In this document: piece after piece, positions 34,462-42,467 of the stretch
How the letters are laid out: every line of letters begins with the position of its first letter
How positions within the stretch are numbered: position 1 is the first letter of the stretch
Origin: Candidatus Magnetomicrobium cryptolimnococcus
GTDB taxonomy: Bacteria; Nitrospirota; Thermodesulfovibrionia; Thermodesulfovibrionales; Magnetobacteriaceae
Reading direction: 5' to 3'
Assembly (NCBI GenBank): GCA_018606805.1
Contig: JAGYWI010000016.1
Location: forward strand, 1-64,000
Length of the DNA: 64,000 nucleotides
Notes under the pieces: model-generated
What the model was told of the DNA's origin: nothing
Databases searched by the model: none
What the model saw: only the letters and a program-made list of their open reading frames with translations
Program-made: the position numbers and the translations under genes

Positions 34462-35601
34462 ATGATAAAAGAGATTAAAACGTGGTGTAACACACATATA
34501 ACACCTGCCAAATATCTTGAACTTCCACCAACAATAATAGCCTTACTACTTGATGAAAAAAATAATACCCTAACACAATTCACAAGGGCAGTGAAACTAC
34601 AGCTTGATAACACACCCAAATACCTTGACATTGACTTCAGCCCACCCGTTTTTCCATTTGACAATAGGTATTTTCAAGACCCTTTTTATCTTGTTGAAGA
34701 TTGCATAAATGAGGCTATTGATCTTGAAAGCATTAGAAAATTAGGTAATAACGCCCTTGACGATTATATAAAAGACATCTACGACAGGTTTACATATACG
34801 GTTAACGGTAAAACAAGGATTAAAAAACAAGAGCTGCTCCGCTATGCAGGGAGGCATTATTACTTTGAAGCCGCCTCTAAGGCAAAGATAGTTGGCGTTA
34901 AGGAAAACTCTAACTTAAAAAAACAAAGGCGTTTTATTACTGCAAATCTAAGAAATACAGTAGACATACACATTACACGTACAATGCAGAGGGCAGTTTT
35001 ACGAAAAAAAGTTACTAACTCTAATACGGCAATTGAGTACAGCGATATTGCAAATTTTCAACGGCATGCCAAAGAACGTACTAACATTCTTGTGGCTATT
35101 GATACAAGTAAATCAATGGAACTTGGCAACAAAATGGAACACGCTAAAAAGGCTGCTATTTCCTTTTACTATTATAAATCAAGTTATTCGCATGAAAGTA
35201 AAATTGAATTTCTATCTTTTAATAATACTATCACTAAAGTGAAACCCTTAGATATTATAAGTTTGAAGCCAGAAGGTATGACGCATACAGCAGAGCTATT
35301 AAGCTATGCCTTTTCATACTTCAATAGGAATACAAATAAAGGTCGCACTGAACTTTATATGATAACCGACGGCTATCCACAACAAGCCGGCATGGAAGAT
35401 ATTATCTACCATGGGCTTACGTTAAAGGTTGCAGGCAGGCTTAAGGCGTTGCAAACGCGTATTAAAATAATATTAATAGAAACGCCATGGGCTGAGGACA
35501 ATACTAATAATTTGAAATATAATGAGCTGATTTGTAATATGTTGGGTGGTGAGTTGATAAGGGTGGAGCCAGAGGCTATAAGTTGTGCTCTTTTTGAGTA
35601 A
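34462..35601 (+). CDS. VWA-domain protein, partner of the AAA+ ATPase
   Basis: A 379-residue protein with a C-terminal von Willebrand A domain. The metal-dependent adhesion motif DTSKS is at D214-S218 (NILVAIDTSKSME), the later threonine in PEGMTHTAELL and the aspartate in MITDGYPQQ, so the site appears intact. The N-terminal 200 residues are helical and unassigned. It starts six bases after the AAA gene, certainly cotranscribed, and ends the signalling block. Confidence 0.86.
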   Translation: MIKEIKTWCNTHITPAKYLELPPTIIALLLDEKNNTLTQFTRAVKLQLDNTPKYLDIDFSPPVFPFDNRYFQDPFYLVEDCINEAIDLESIRKLGNNALDDYIKDIYDRFTYTVNGKTRIKKQELLRYAGRHYYFEAASKAKIVGVKENSNLKKQRRFITANLRNTVDIHITRTMQRAVLRKKVTNSNTAIEYSDIANFQRHAKERTNILVAIDTSKSMELGNKMEHAKKAAISFYYYKSSYSHESKIEFLSFNNTITKVKPLDIISLKPEGMTHTAELLSYAFSYFNRNTNKGRTELYMITDGYPQQAGMEDIIYHGLTLKVAGRLKALQTRIKIILIETPWAEDNTNNLKYNELICNMLGGELIRVEPEAISCALFE

Positions 35602-35630
35602 ATGAAACATTAAGTAAATGAAAAAAGATG

Positions 35631-35687
35631 GCGGGGGAAAACCATTTTAGGCAAAAGGAGTGCGCCTACGCACTTCCTAAAACTTTT
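35631..35687. repeat. GC-rich hairpin repeat, copy 4 (short)
   Basis: GCGGGGGAAAACCATTTTAG at one end, one hairpin arm GTGCGCCTACGCAC, and CTTCCTAAAACTTTTGG at the other. It separates two convergent genes. Confidence 0.8.
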
Positions 35688-35717
35688 GGTCTTCAATTTG
35701 TTAGCAACTTTTCTTTG

Positions 35718-38228
35718 TTACTGTTGTTCATTATTTTTAAATTCATAAGTATCTTTGTATTGCCGCAGCCAACGTTCAAAAAGAGGCACACGCATTTTAT
35801 ACTTTCCATCGCCGTTATTGACAATAAATCCATAACGTTCAAGGCGGGATTTACTCACATTATTTGATAAAGGTTGGCTATTAAGGATTTCTTCAACTGT
35901 TATTCTATCCTTTGCAGAACAAAATTCTGTCCAGAATATAGCTATTGTATGATTTTCACGTGTTATTACCTTGTTTAGAGCATTATCAAGGTCAATGTTT
36001 GACATTTCATTTTTAATAGCTATATTAGCAATATCAACCATTTCACTACATATATGCTGTAAAATATTAGGATGGCCATCAGTAAGATTATAAATTTTAT
36101 CAGCAAGTTCACATGGATAGATGAGATTAAAGTCATCAGTTGGTTTTGTAATAAGTTTTAAAGAATCATCTTTATTCAAATAACCAACTTCAAATGTTTG
36201 GGCATGCGGAAAAGCTGTATCCCAATTTGGTTCAGTTAGATCGGAAAAAAATTTTAAACCAACAAATAGAAATACGGTATTATTTTGGTGCTGAGAAAAA
36301 CTTCTCATAGCATCTAAAATACGTTTACCAAGCTCTTTATCTTTATGTAAGCACTGGTGGTGAATAATTTCATACTCATCAATAGCAAGTATAATCTTAT
36401 AATCCTTTTGTATGTGTATTCTTTCAAGAAATTCCCGGAACTGATGCCAAGCTTCAAGTCCGTCGTTTGGCGGATTCCACTTAGGTTCATCTATTTGAAA
36501 TTTTTCCCCAACTAATACTCTTAATTCTTCAAGCCATGCCTTAACACTATTATGGCTTTTACTCTGCATATCCTGATGAACAATACCAAATCTTGCACCT
36601 ATAATTACAGGTAAGAAATTTAACAGGCTTGTCTTGCCAACCCTCCTTTGCCCTTGAAATAAAAACAAAGGCATAGATGATGGAATTAGAATTTTATGAG
36701 AAAGCTGATCTTTTAAATCATTTCTGCCAAGGAATATGCTGTCATTTTCATTAGGTTTCAATGGTTCTCCTGCACGGTAAATATTAATGGTAATAGGGTG
36801 TAAGTTTTTAGCTTCAAGCTTCAGATTGTTTAATGTTTCATTTGCTATCTTAATCCATTTATCAATAGCTTCCAAATAGTATTTATACCAAATGGTAGAT
36901 TCACGTGTTGTTTGTTTTCTAAAATCACCTAACATTGTAAATAATTGTTCAAACATCATTTTTTTTAAATTAATACTAGTTTGTTGTTTGTATGTTGTCA
37001 ATTGAGTTTTTATACCTTGGAGTTTTTGCACCCATTCTTTAGATGGTTGAAACTGCGATAAATCAGTAACTATTTGCGGAGGAAGCAAAATATCTTCATT
37101 TAAAACATTATGATACCATTTACCAGAAACTGCAGCGTGTAAAACATGCATAGCAAGTTTTTTTTGCAACGGGCGATATTTTATTAAAAAATCTACAAAT
37201 TGAAAAGCTTCTTCATAATCATATTTAGCAAGTCTTATTAACTTTGAATTTAATGATAAAGGGGATAACCATGTAATATTACTATATTTATAAAGGTTTT
37301 TATCTTCAAATATGGTATTGGTGGCATAAATTGGAAAAAGAAAAATCTTACAATATGATAAATAAAATGCAAATATTAAGTATAAATAACATATTGACAA
37401 GGTACTTACTAAGGTACCAACTGAAATGCCAATTAAATTAACTAATAAAGCATTTCCTGAAACACCTAATAAACTATATAAATATATTAAATAATACAAT
37501 AAATTGATTAAGATACCGAAGCTATAGATTAAACCAATAACTAAGCTATAGATTAAACCAATAACTAAGCTATAGATTAAACCAATAACTAAACCACCTC
37601 CTAAGACCATAATTAAACCACCAATTAAACCAATAACTGAACCACCTTGTAAAGCACCCATTAAAGCAACAACTGAGCTATCAAATGAGCAACGATATAA
37701 GCCAATAAGTAAACCACTAAGCAAACCAATGAGTAAACTACCAAATAGTAAGCCATTAATTAAACCAACAAGTAAAGCACTTCCTAAAGCACTTATTAAA
37801 GCAATAAATAAACTGACAAATAAACTGACAACTAAACCAGCAACTAAACCAGCAACTAAACCAGCAACTAAACCAGCAACTAAACCAAATGATAGGCCAG
37901 TCAATGACTCTTTACAAAATAATAAAAAAACTATTTTATCCTGTACGTTGGTTAACCATTGCCATTTAATCAAGAAAGTAGAATCATAATGCTCAGGAAA
38001 CAACGATGGTAAATTAAATACAGAAACAATTATAATAACTGTTAACCACAATACTAAACTTATTATAATAATATATAAATATGATCTAAAAAACCATCTT
38101 ATAATTTGTTTTCTATTTAGATTATCAATAAAATGAGTTATAATTGATGGTTCAAAGATTACCCATGTAATAAGCTCAAAAGTGCTACTTGGTGTTACTT
38201 GCCTTATAGATATTGAATTAGAAGACAT
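35718..38228 (-). CDS. Membrane-anchored STAND-like ATPase with repeat-built helices
   Basis: About 836 residues from the ATG at 38228, five bases after the upstream stop. The first 320 residues are hydrophobic. In them GLVA units (from 12-base DNA repeats) and LVIGLIYS units (from 24-base repeats) build long Gly-rich membrane helices. A cytoplasmic ATPase follows with Walker A GQRRVGKTS (about 525) and Walker B IILAIDEYEII, then a C-terminal winged-helix-like region (RLERYGFIVNNGDGKYKM). The layout is like nSTAND/AAA ATPases found in defence or signalling. It pairs with the gene before it. Confidence 0.78.
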   Translation of the reverse strand: MSSNSISIRQVTPSSTFELITWVIFEPSIITHFIDNLNRKQIIRWFFRSYLYIIIISLVLWLTVIIIVSVFNLPSLFPEHYDSTFLIKWQWLTNVQDKIVFLLFCKESLTGLSFGLVAGLVAGLVAGLVAGLVVSLFVSLFIALISALGSALLVGLINGLLFGSLLIGLLSGLLIGLYRCSFDSSVVALMGALQGGSVIGLIGGLIMVLGGGLVIGLIYSLVIGLIYSLVIGLIYSFGILINLLYYLIYLYSLLGVSGNALLVNLIGISVGTLVSTLSICYLYLIFAFYLSYCKIFLFPIYATNTIFEDKNLYKYSNITWLSPLSLNSKLIRLAKYDYEEAFQFVDFLIKYRPLQKKLAMHVLHAAVSGKWYHNVLNEDILLPPQIVTDLSQFQPSKEWVQKLQGIKTQLTTYKQQTSINLKKMMFEQLFTMLGDFRKQTTRESTIWYKYYLEAIDKWIKIANETLNNLKLEAKNLHPITINIYRAGEPLKPNENDSIFLGRNDLKDQLSHKILIPSSMPLFLFQGQRRVGKTSLLNFLPVIIGARFGIVHQDMQSKSHNSVKAWLEELRVLVGEKFQIDEPKWNPPNDGLEAWHQFREFLERIHIQKDYKIILAIDEYEIIHHQCLHKDKELGKRILDAMRSFSQHQNNTVFLFVGLKFFSDLTEPNWDTAFPHAQTFEVGYLNKDDSLKLITKPTDDFNLIYPCELADKIYNLTDGHPNILQHICSEMVDIANIAIKNEMSNIDLDNALNKVITRENHTIAIFWTEFCSAKDRITVEEILNSQPLSNNVSKSRLERYGFIVNNGDGKYKMRVPLFERWLRQYKDTYEFKNNEQQ
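37515..37600. repeat. 24-bp tandem repeat, about three units, inside a membrane-protein gene
   Basis: The unit AACTAAGCTATAGATTAAAC with AATA joins repeats three times and encodes LVIGLIYS on the minus strand. A change in copy number would add or remove eight residues without a frameshift. Confidence 0.8.
37829..37885. repeat. 12-bp tandem repeat, four to five units, inside the same gene
   Basis: The unit ACTAAACCAGCA repeats in a row and encodes GLVA on the minus strand, producing a stretch of Gly-Leu-Val-Ala helix. Diverged units extend on both sides. Confidence 0.85.
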
Positions 38229-38232
38229 GATA

Positions 38233-39096
38233 TTACCTTGCAAAAATATTTTTAATATTTGTAATAAAAGGAATTAATTTATCAAACCCCAAAATTTTTC
38301 CAAATCTAATAATATTTTTAGCAAGCTTATTAGCTTTTTTTTCCAAAGTTTGCCCAATGCTATCTTCATAACTTTCCCTCCATTCTTCTATCTTTTCTTT
38401 TATATCCCTGTTTGGTGTAATAGGATTATTAAGAATAAAGCTCATAAAGTCATAAGGGTCATCATGGGCTTCAATTTTTTTAGAAAGTATTGAACGTTCC
38501 ACTGTATTAAAAGTAGATTTCCTTTGCAGTTCTTTTTCTATATCAAGATAAGTCAATGCAGTTAACTGACGTTTAATTGCACATTCTAATGGTGAAGATA
38601 CGCTTTGTTCATTGTCATAAAAGACATAAGCACTATAAGTCTTTTCTGTTGTGCATAAAAAAGATACTTGAGATTCAATATTAGTATTTGGAGTATTTTT
38701 TAGGCTATTAAGGCAATTAAAAAATGTTATATCATACTTTCTATCATTATCCTCACTATTAAAAATAGCATCTAATTTATCAAACATTAAGATTATTTTG
38801 TCATTAAAGTCTTTAAAATACTCAATTACTTGGTCAAGTGTCTCTGGTGTACCTCCGTTTAATCCGCACTGTTCCAACAAATTTTTTATAAAACCACTAT
38901 AATCATATTTATAGTTCTTAATATTAATAATGAAGACTTTAGCATTTTTGCTAATAGAGTTTTTAATGTCTTCCAAAAGCCTGCTTGCCCCATCTCGAGG
39001 GTTTCCATAAACATTTATCGAACGTACACCGTTTAATAGATTATTCAGAATGTCTTCGGTAAAGTCTTTCCTTAAACAATCTTCGCACGCTACCAT
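38233..39096 (-). CDS. STAND-like NTPase with atypical P-loop
   Basis: A 287-residue protein. The phosphate-loop region VYGNPRDGASRLLEDI (about 29-44) lacks the lysine of a normal GKT loop. A Walker B-like KIILMFDKLD is at about 100-109. The rest is helical. The start has a perfect GGGGAGG, and the stop is five bases before the membrane ATPase gene. A palindrome lies just upstream. With its partner it may form a two-component sensor-effector set; a defence role is an inference from architecture and the neighbouring toxin genes. Confidence 0.65.
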   Translation of the reverse strand: MVACEDCLRKDFTEDILNNLLNGVRSINVYGNPRDGASRLLEDIKNSISKNAKVFIINIKNYKYDYSGFIKNLLEQCGLNGGTPETLDQVIEYFKDFNDKIILMFDKLDAIFNSEDNDRKYDITFFNCLNSLKNTPNTNIESQVSFLCTTEKTYSAYVFYDNEQSVSSPLECAIKRQLTALTYLDIEKELQRKSTFNTVERSILSKKIEAHDDPYDFMSFILNNPITPNRDIKEKIEEWRESYEDSIGQTLEKKANKLAKNIIRFGKILGFDKLIPFITNIKNIFAR

Positions 39097-39111
39097 TAAA
39101 CCTCCCCCTTT

Positions 39112-39123
39112 TTAAACGTTTAA
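39112..39123. promoter_or_regulatory. Perfect 12-bp palindrome, possible operator
   Basis: TTAAACGTTTAA lies 16 bases ahead of the start of the STAND-like gene, overlapping the region expected for its promoter. Confidence 0.4.
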
Positions 39124-39269
39124 TCCTGCTAACAATTACGACACTGTCGAGCATATTTTTTCGTTTATAAATAATATGCTATCATTTTATTCATTATTTG
39201 TCTATAATTTTTTTTGATTTAATACAATATATAGTGTTATTATTAAGTAAGAGAATGAATTTATAGATA

Positions 39270-39557
39270 ATGCTAAGAATAGAGGCTATTATATGGTTAG
39301 AGGGGGTGGTAGACAAGCTATTAAAAAAACACAATGTGAGAATGAGTGAAGTTATAGACGTTTTTAAGAGTAATCCTCATTTTAGATTTGTAGAGAGGGG
39401 ATACAAGGCAGGTGAAGATGTATATGCAGCGTTAGGGCAAACTACGAGTGGATGTTATATAATTGTGTTTTTTGTCTATAAAAAAGATGGTAGTGTATTA
39501 ATTGTATCTGCAAGGGATATGACTAAGACAGAGAGGAATAAATATGAAAAAGGATAA
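39270..39557 (+). CDS. BrnT-like toxin
   Basis: A 95-residue protein resembling BrnT-type RNase toxins: the N-terminal helix LLKKHNVRMSEVIDVF, then DVYAALGQTTSGCYIIVFF and the family end IVSARDMTKTERNKYEKG. It overlaps the start of a small antitoxin gene by 14 bases, the toxin-first order typical of BrnTA. Lies divergently from the STAND-like cassette. Confidence 0.78.
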   Translation: MLRIEAIIWLEGVVDKLLKKHNVRMSEVIDVFKSNPHFRFVERGYKAGEDVYAALGQTTSGCYIIVFFVYKKDGSVLIVSARDMTKTERNKYEKG

Positions 39558-39705
39558 AACAGAAATCTCTGATGCGATGTCCTATGAAGAAAGAGGCGAT
39601 TTCTGGGGTGCTCACGACCTATACGACTTTTGGGATAAAACAGAAGAGGTGTTTTTTGATGTCAAGATAAGTAGTGAAGTTACGTACTGTGTTGTAGGGA
39701 AATAA
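39544..39705 (+). CDS. BrnA/CopG-like antitoxin, 53 residues
   Basis: A short frame missed at usual length limits. It begins MKKDKTEISD and contains MSYEERGDFWGAHDLYDFWD, the FW-x-x-H-x-x-x-D(F/Y)WD motif of CopG-type antitoxins that pair with BrnT-like toxins, ending EVFFDVKISSEV. The DNA-binding part is very short. Its start overlaps the toxin end. Confidence 0.75.
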   Translation: MKKDKTEISDAMSYEERGDFWGAHDLYDFWDKTEEVFFDVKISSEVTYCVVGK

Positions 39706-39819
39706 CGATAGAGCAGTTCGATTTGACAATAACTACCAAAACATATGTAAATTTAACCTCTCATATCGTTAGTGCAATGATTAAGTTTCAAAAAAAGATT
39801 GTGTGTCTGGTTTAAGTAA

Positions 39820-40023
39820 TTAAATCGGTTCTTTTCCTAATTCTGTGCATTCTACAATATATTCTTCTATCGTTTCTTGAAATTCTTTTTTTAACTCTTC
39901 AATTGTAGAGCCTTCAAAAAGTAGCAAATCTGTTAAGCCCTCTACTTTACCGTAGAATATTTCGTCGCTTGCGCTATAATGAATTGAAGCTATATAGTCT
40001 TTATAAGTCATCGTATTAGCCAT
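39820..40023 (-). CDS. hicB: HicB antitoxin, short form
   Basis: A 67-residue HicB with the partial RNase H-like fold (YIASIHYSASDEIFYGKVEGL and EELKKEFQETIEEYI) ending at GKEPI. The C-terminal DNA-binding part usual in HicB is missing; reading past the stop shows no trace of it in the same frame. It overlaps hicA by eight bases. It may still neutralise the toxin but is unlikely to repress the operon alone. Confidence 0.8.
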   Translation of the reverse strand: MANTMTYKDYIASIHYSASDEIFYGKVEGLTDLLLFEGSTIEELKKEFQETIEEYIVECTELGKEPI

Positions 40024-40282
40024 CTTTTAATATTCCTTTTTCAATTAATGTGTTAATTATGTGTTTTATTTGATACTCCTTTAGTATATGTGTTGGATGA
40101 GGTGTATGGATTTTTATTATGTCCTTAGTAACTATGTTTGCAAACGCTGCCCTTGAGCCTGATGTTTTACCACTTTTGATTTCTTCGTAACCAAAATAAT
40201 TTAATATCTTTATTAATTCTGGAAAAGTAAAATCCGTAGGTATAGTTAAAAACCGATGTATTAGCTTTTCGATTTTGCTCAT
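40016..40282 (-). CDS. hicA: HicA mRNA interferase toxin
   Basis: An 88-residue HicA with the double-stranded RNA-binding-like fold. TFPELIKILNYFGYEEIKSGKTSGSR precedes a segment ending IIKIHTPHPTHIL that carries the catalytic-type histidine, then YQIKHIINTLIEKGIL. The toxin gene comes first in the pair. It forms the second toxin-antitoxin locus within one kilobase. Confidence 0.85.
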   Translation of the reverse strand: MSKIEKLIHRFLTIPTDFTFPELIKILNYFGYEEIKSGKTSGSRAAFANIVTKDIIKIHTPHPTHILKEYQIKHIINTLIEKGILKDG

Positions 40283-40384
40283 GTTTAATTTTACAACACA
40301 GTCTCAAAAAATACAATTATGACAGGAGAGAAACAGGAGAAGAAAAGGGGACAGGCTACTTTTCTCCCTACTCAAACAAAGGTT

Positions 40385-40449
40385 AGATTGCTTTGCATAG
40401 TTTGCAGTGACAAAATTGTTGATAATGAATCTATCATTTATATGTTGAG
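40385..40449. repeat. Direct repeat upstream of the octaheme gene
   Basis: AGATTGCTTTGC, a TGCAGTGAC part and GTTGATAATGAATCTATCAT recur in the same orientation at 42399-42460. The two copies bracket the cytochrome gene. They look like decayed members of the common AGATTGCTTCGC...GCAATGAC type of interspersed repeat. Confidence 0.65.
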
Positions 40450-40470
40450 AGCTACTATTTTTTTTAAATA

Positions 40471-40482
40471 TGATTAACATCA
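40471..40482. promoter_or_regulatory. FNR/CRP-type palindrome upstream of the octaheme gene
   Basis: TGAT-TAAC-ATCA matches the FNR core TGAT-N4-ATCA. Its centre would be at -41.5 if CATTAT at 40506-40511 is the -10 box, the position of class II activation; TATAAT at 40489-40494 is a competing -10. A strong AGGAGG Shine-Dalgarno follows before the ATG. Confidence 0.5.
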
Positions 40483-40548
40483 TATTGTTATAATAAAAAA
40501 TGCAACATTATTAAATATTAAAAAAAAATGAACTAACAGGAGGCTTTT

Positions 40549-42009
40549 ATGTTGAGGCAATTTTTATTAATTTTTGTATTTTTGATGTTATTAACTACAA
40601 CTGCTATGGCAGAAACGAATTCTCAACTTCCACCGGAAATATCAAAAGAAACAGCGCAATGTATACAGTGCCATAAGGATTTAAACGTAAATATTTATCA
40701 ACAATGGGGTAGTAGTAAACACTACAGGGCTAATGTTGGGTGTTACGAATGCCACCAAGCTAAGGCAGATGATAAAGATGCCTTTGAGCATAATGGTAAG
40801 CATATATCCATAATAGTATCCCCTTATGACTGTCAAAAGTGCCACGAAAAAGAGACCACCGAATTTGTCAATTCCCATCATGCCAAGGCTGGTCGGATAA
40901 TGGGTTCTATGGATAATGTGCTGGCTGATGTAGCAGAGGGCAATCGCGGTATGAAAACACCGGGCTTTCCTGAAGGTGTAGCAGCATCTGCGGTAAATGG
41001 ATGTTGGCAGTGCCACGGCTCTGTTATAAAAGTGTTAGAAGGTGGTAAGCTTGACCCGGCAACGTGGCCAAACTCCGGCATGGGACGTGTAAACCCTGAT
41101 GGCTCTGAGGGCAGTTGTTCAGCCTGTCATCAACGTCATGAGTTTTCTGTTGCACAGGTACGCCAGCCAGAAAACTGCGGTAAGTGCCACATGGGACCTG
41201 ATCACCCGCAAATTGAAATCTACCAAGAGTCTAAACACGGTATAGCATTTAATGCTAATAAACATAAGATGAATCTTGAATCAAGCAAATGGATAGTGGG
41301 TGAGGATTATTTTGCTGCTCCAACATGTGCAACATGCCATATGTCGGCTACTAAGGATATGTCTGTAACACACAACGTGGGGTTGCGTATTAAATGGAAT
41401 AACCGCCCAGCTCTGCTAAAACAAGCCCATGAGACAGATAAACAATGGGGTTTAGAGTCGGCTGCCGTAACTGGTGATATGCGTAAGGAAAATATGAAAA
41501 AGGTGTGTGTAGCCTGTCATAATATAAATTTTGTTGATGGTTTCTACACCCAATACGAGGCACAGTTAAATCTATATAGTGAGAAATGGGCAATCCCGGG
41601 TTCTAAATTATATAATAAAGCAACAGAGGTGCTTAAGGCTGTGCAGGGCGATGGATATGCTAATTTTTCTAATAAAATTGATTATACTTGGTTTGAATTG
41701 TGGCATCATGAAGGCCGGCGTGCACGCCACGGGGCATCCATGATGGGACCGGATTATACCCAATGGCACGGCAATTATGAGTTAGCTAGAAATTGGTATG
41801 GCGACTATATCCCGGAACTTAAGGAAGTTATAGAATTGGGTAAAAATAGTCAAAACGCAGATGCTAAAAAATACGCTGCTGAACTTGAAACGTTGCTTGA
41901 GGAAGTTTTAAGTGATGAAAACCATCGCTGGTCTGTTGGAAAAGAAGACCCAACGGTCAAAGCCGAAAGACAAAAGCGTATTGATGATTTTATGAAAAGA
42001 TATAAATAA
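40549..42009 (+). CDS. Octaheme hydroxylamine oxidoreductase-family cytochrome c
   Basis: A 486-residue periplasmic protein with signal peptide (FLLIFVFLMLLTTTAMA) and eight CxxCH heme motifs: CIQCH, CYECH, CQKCH, CWQCH, CSACH, CGKCH, CATCH and CVACH. Spacing, the FELWHHEGRRARHGASMMG and PDYTQWHGNYELARNWYGDY regions match hydroxylamine oxidoreductase. Whether the heme-crosslinking tyrosine of oxidative enzymes is present needs an alignment; anaerobes often use relatives in reverse, reducing nitrite or hydroxylamine to ammonium. No quinol-linked partner is adjacent. An FNR-like site upstream fits anaerobic control. Confidence 0.92.
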   Translation: MLRQFLLIFVFLMLLTTTAMAETNSQLPPEISKETAQCIQCHKDLNVNIYQQWGSSKHYRANVGCYECHQAKADDKDAFEHNGKHISIIVSPYDCQKCHEKETTEFVNSHHAKAGRIMGSMDNVLADVAEGNRGMKTPGFPEGVAASAVNGCWQCHGSVIKVLEGGKLDPATWPNSGMGRVNPDGSEGSCSACHQRHEFSVAQVRQPENCGKCHMGPDHPQIEIYQESKHGIAFNANKHKMNLESSKWIVGEDYFAAPTCATCHMSATKDMSVTHNVGLRIKWNNRPALLKQAHETDKQWGLESAAVTGDMRKENMKKVCVACHNINFVDGFYTQYEAQLNLYSEKWAIPGSKLYNKATEVLKAVQGDGYANFSNKIDYTWFELWHHEGRRARHGASMMGPDYTQWHGNYELARNWYGDYIPELKEVIELGKNSQNADAKKYAAELETLLEEVLSDENHRWSVGKEDPTVKAERQKRIDDFMKRYK

Positions 42010-42040
42010 GTAGCGTTATAAATAAAAAGTAAAGACGATT

Positions 42041-42100
42041 GCGGGGGAAAACCATTTTAGACAAAAAGGGTGCGGCAGCACACCTCCCTGTTTCCCCCGC
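42041..42100. repeat. GC-rich hairpin repeat, copy 5
   Basis: GCGGGGGAAAACCATTTTAG at the left, GGGTGCGGCAGCACACCTCC in the centre and TTTCCCCCGC at the right, close in form to copy 2. It follows the octaheme gene by about 30 bases. Confidence 0.75.
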
Positions 42101-42165
42101 AACCCTCCTAATTAATAGCTGCCCCTAGGTTTGCCCCTACAAAAATACACATATTGAGGGGCAAT

Positions 42166-42263
42166 CCCTATTTTATTATCTACACTTTGTGTCCTTATCA
42201 AATCGAAATGTACTATCAATTTGTGAAACTTTATTTAAGCAATATTTATACCAAACGGTATTG
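42166..42263. mobile_element. Truncated copy of the 286-bp MITE
   Basis: The reverse complement of this stretch follows the left half of the element at 50301-50586 closely: terminal CAATACCGTTTGGTAT, then ATTTCGATTTGATAAGG and GTGTAGATAATAAAATAGGG. The opposite half and its terminal repeat are missing. Confidence 0.7.
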
Positions 42264-42467
42264 ATTTTTTGCAAACCATTTTTACTTTGGTATACATTTT
42301 AATGCAATCTTTCTTAGCTTAATGGCATTGGAATGTAAGCTTCACTTGTTACTATAACTATCTCTATTATAAGAATTGAATAGTGTACTTCATTTGAGAG
42401 ATTGCTTTGCTACGATTGCAATGACGATTGGTTGATAATGAATCTATCATACATGTTTGGGACTACC
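42264..42467. other. Repeat-derived intergenic sequence
   Basis: 42264-42291 matches the right end of the element at 7101-7315 (TTTGCAAACC, then TTGGTATA). 42399-42460 is the direct repeat shared with 40385-40449. No gene is visible. Confidence 0.6.

Noticed and set aside
33107-35601. Gas-vesicle (GvpN) or magnesium chelatase identity of the AAA/VWA pair
   Set aside because: No gas-vesicle or tetrapyrrole genes nearby; only the general MoxR/chelatase-type fold is supported.
37829-37885. Short tandem repeats as a CRISPR or origin iteron cluster
   Set aside because: They lie within an intact reading frame and encode a periodic membrane helix; no spacers.
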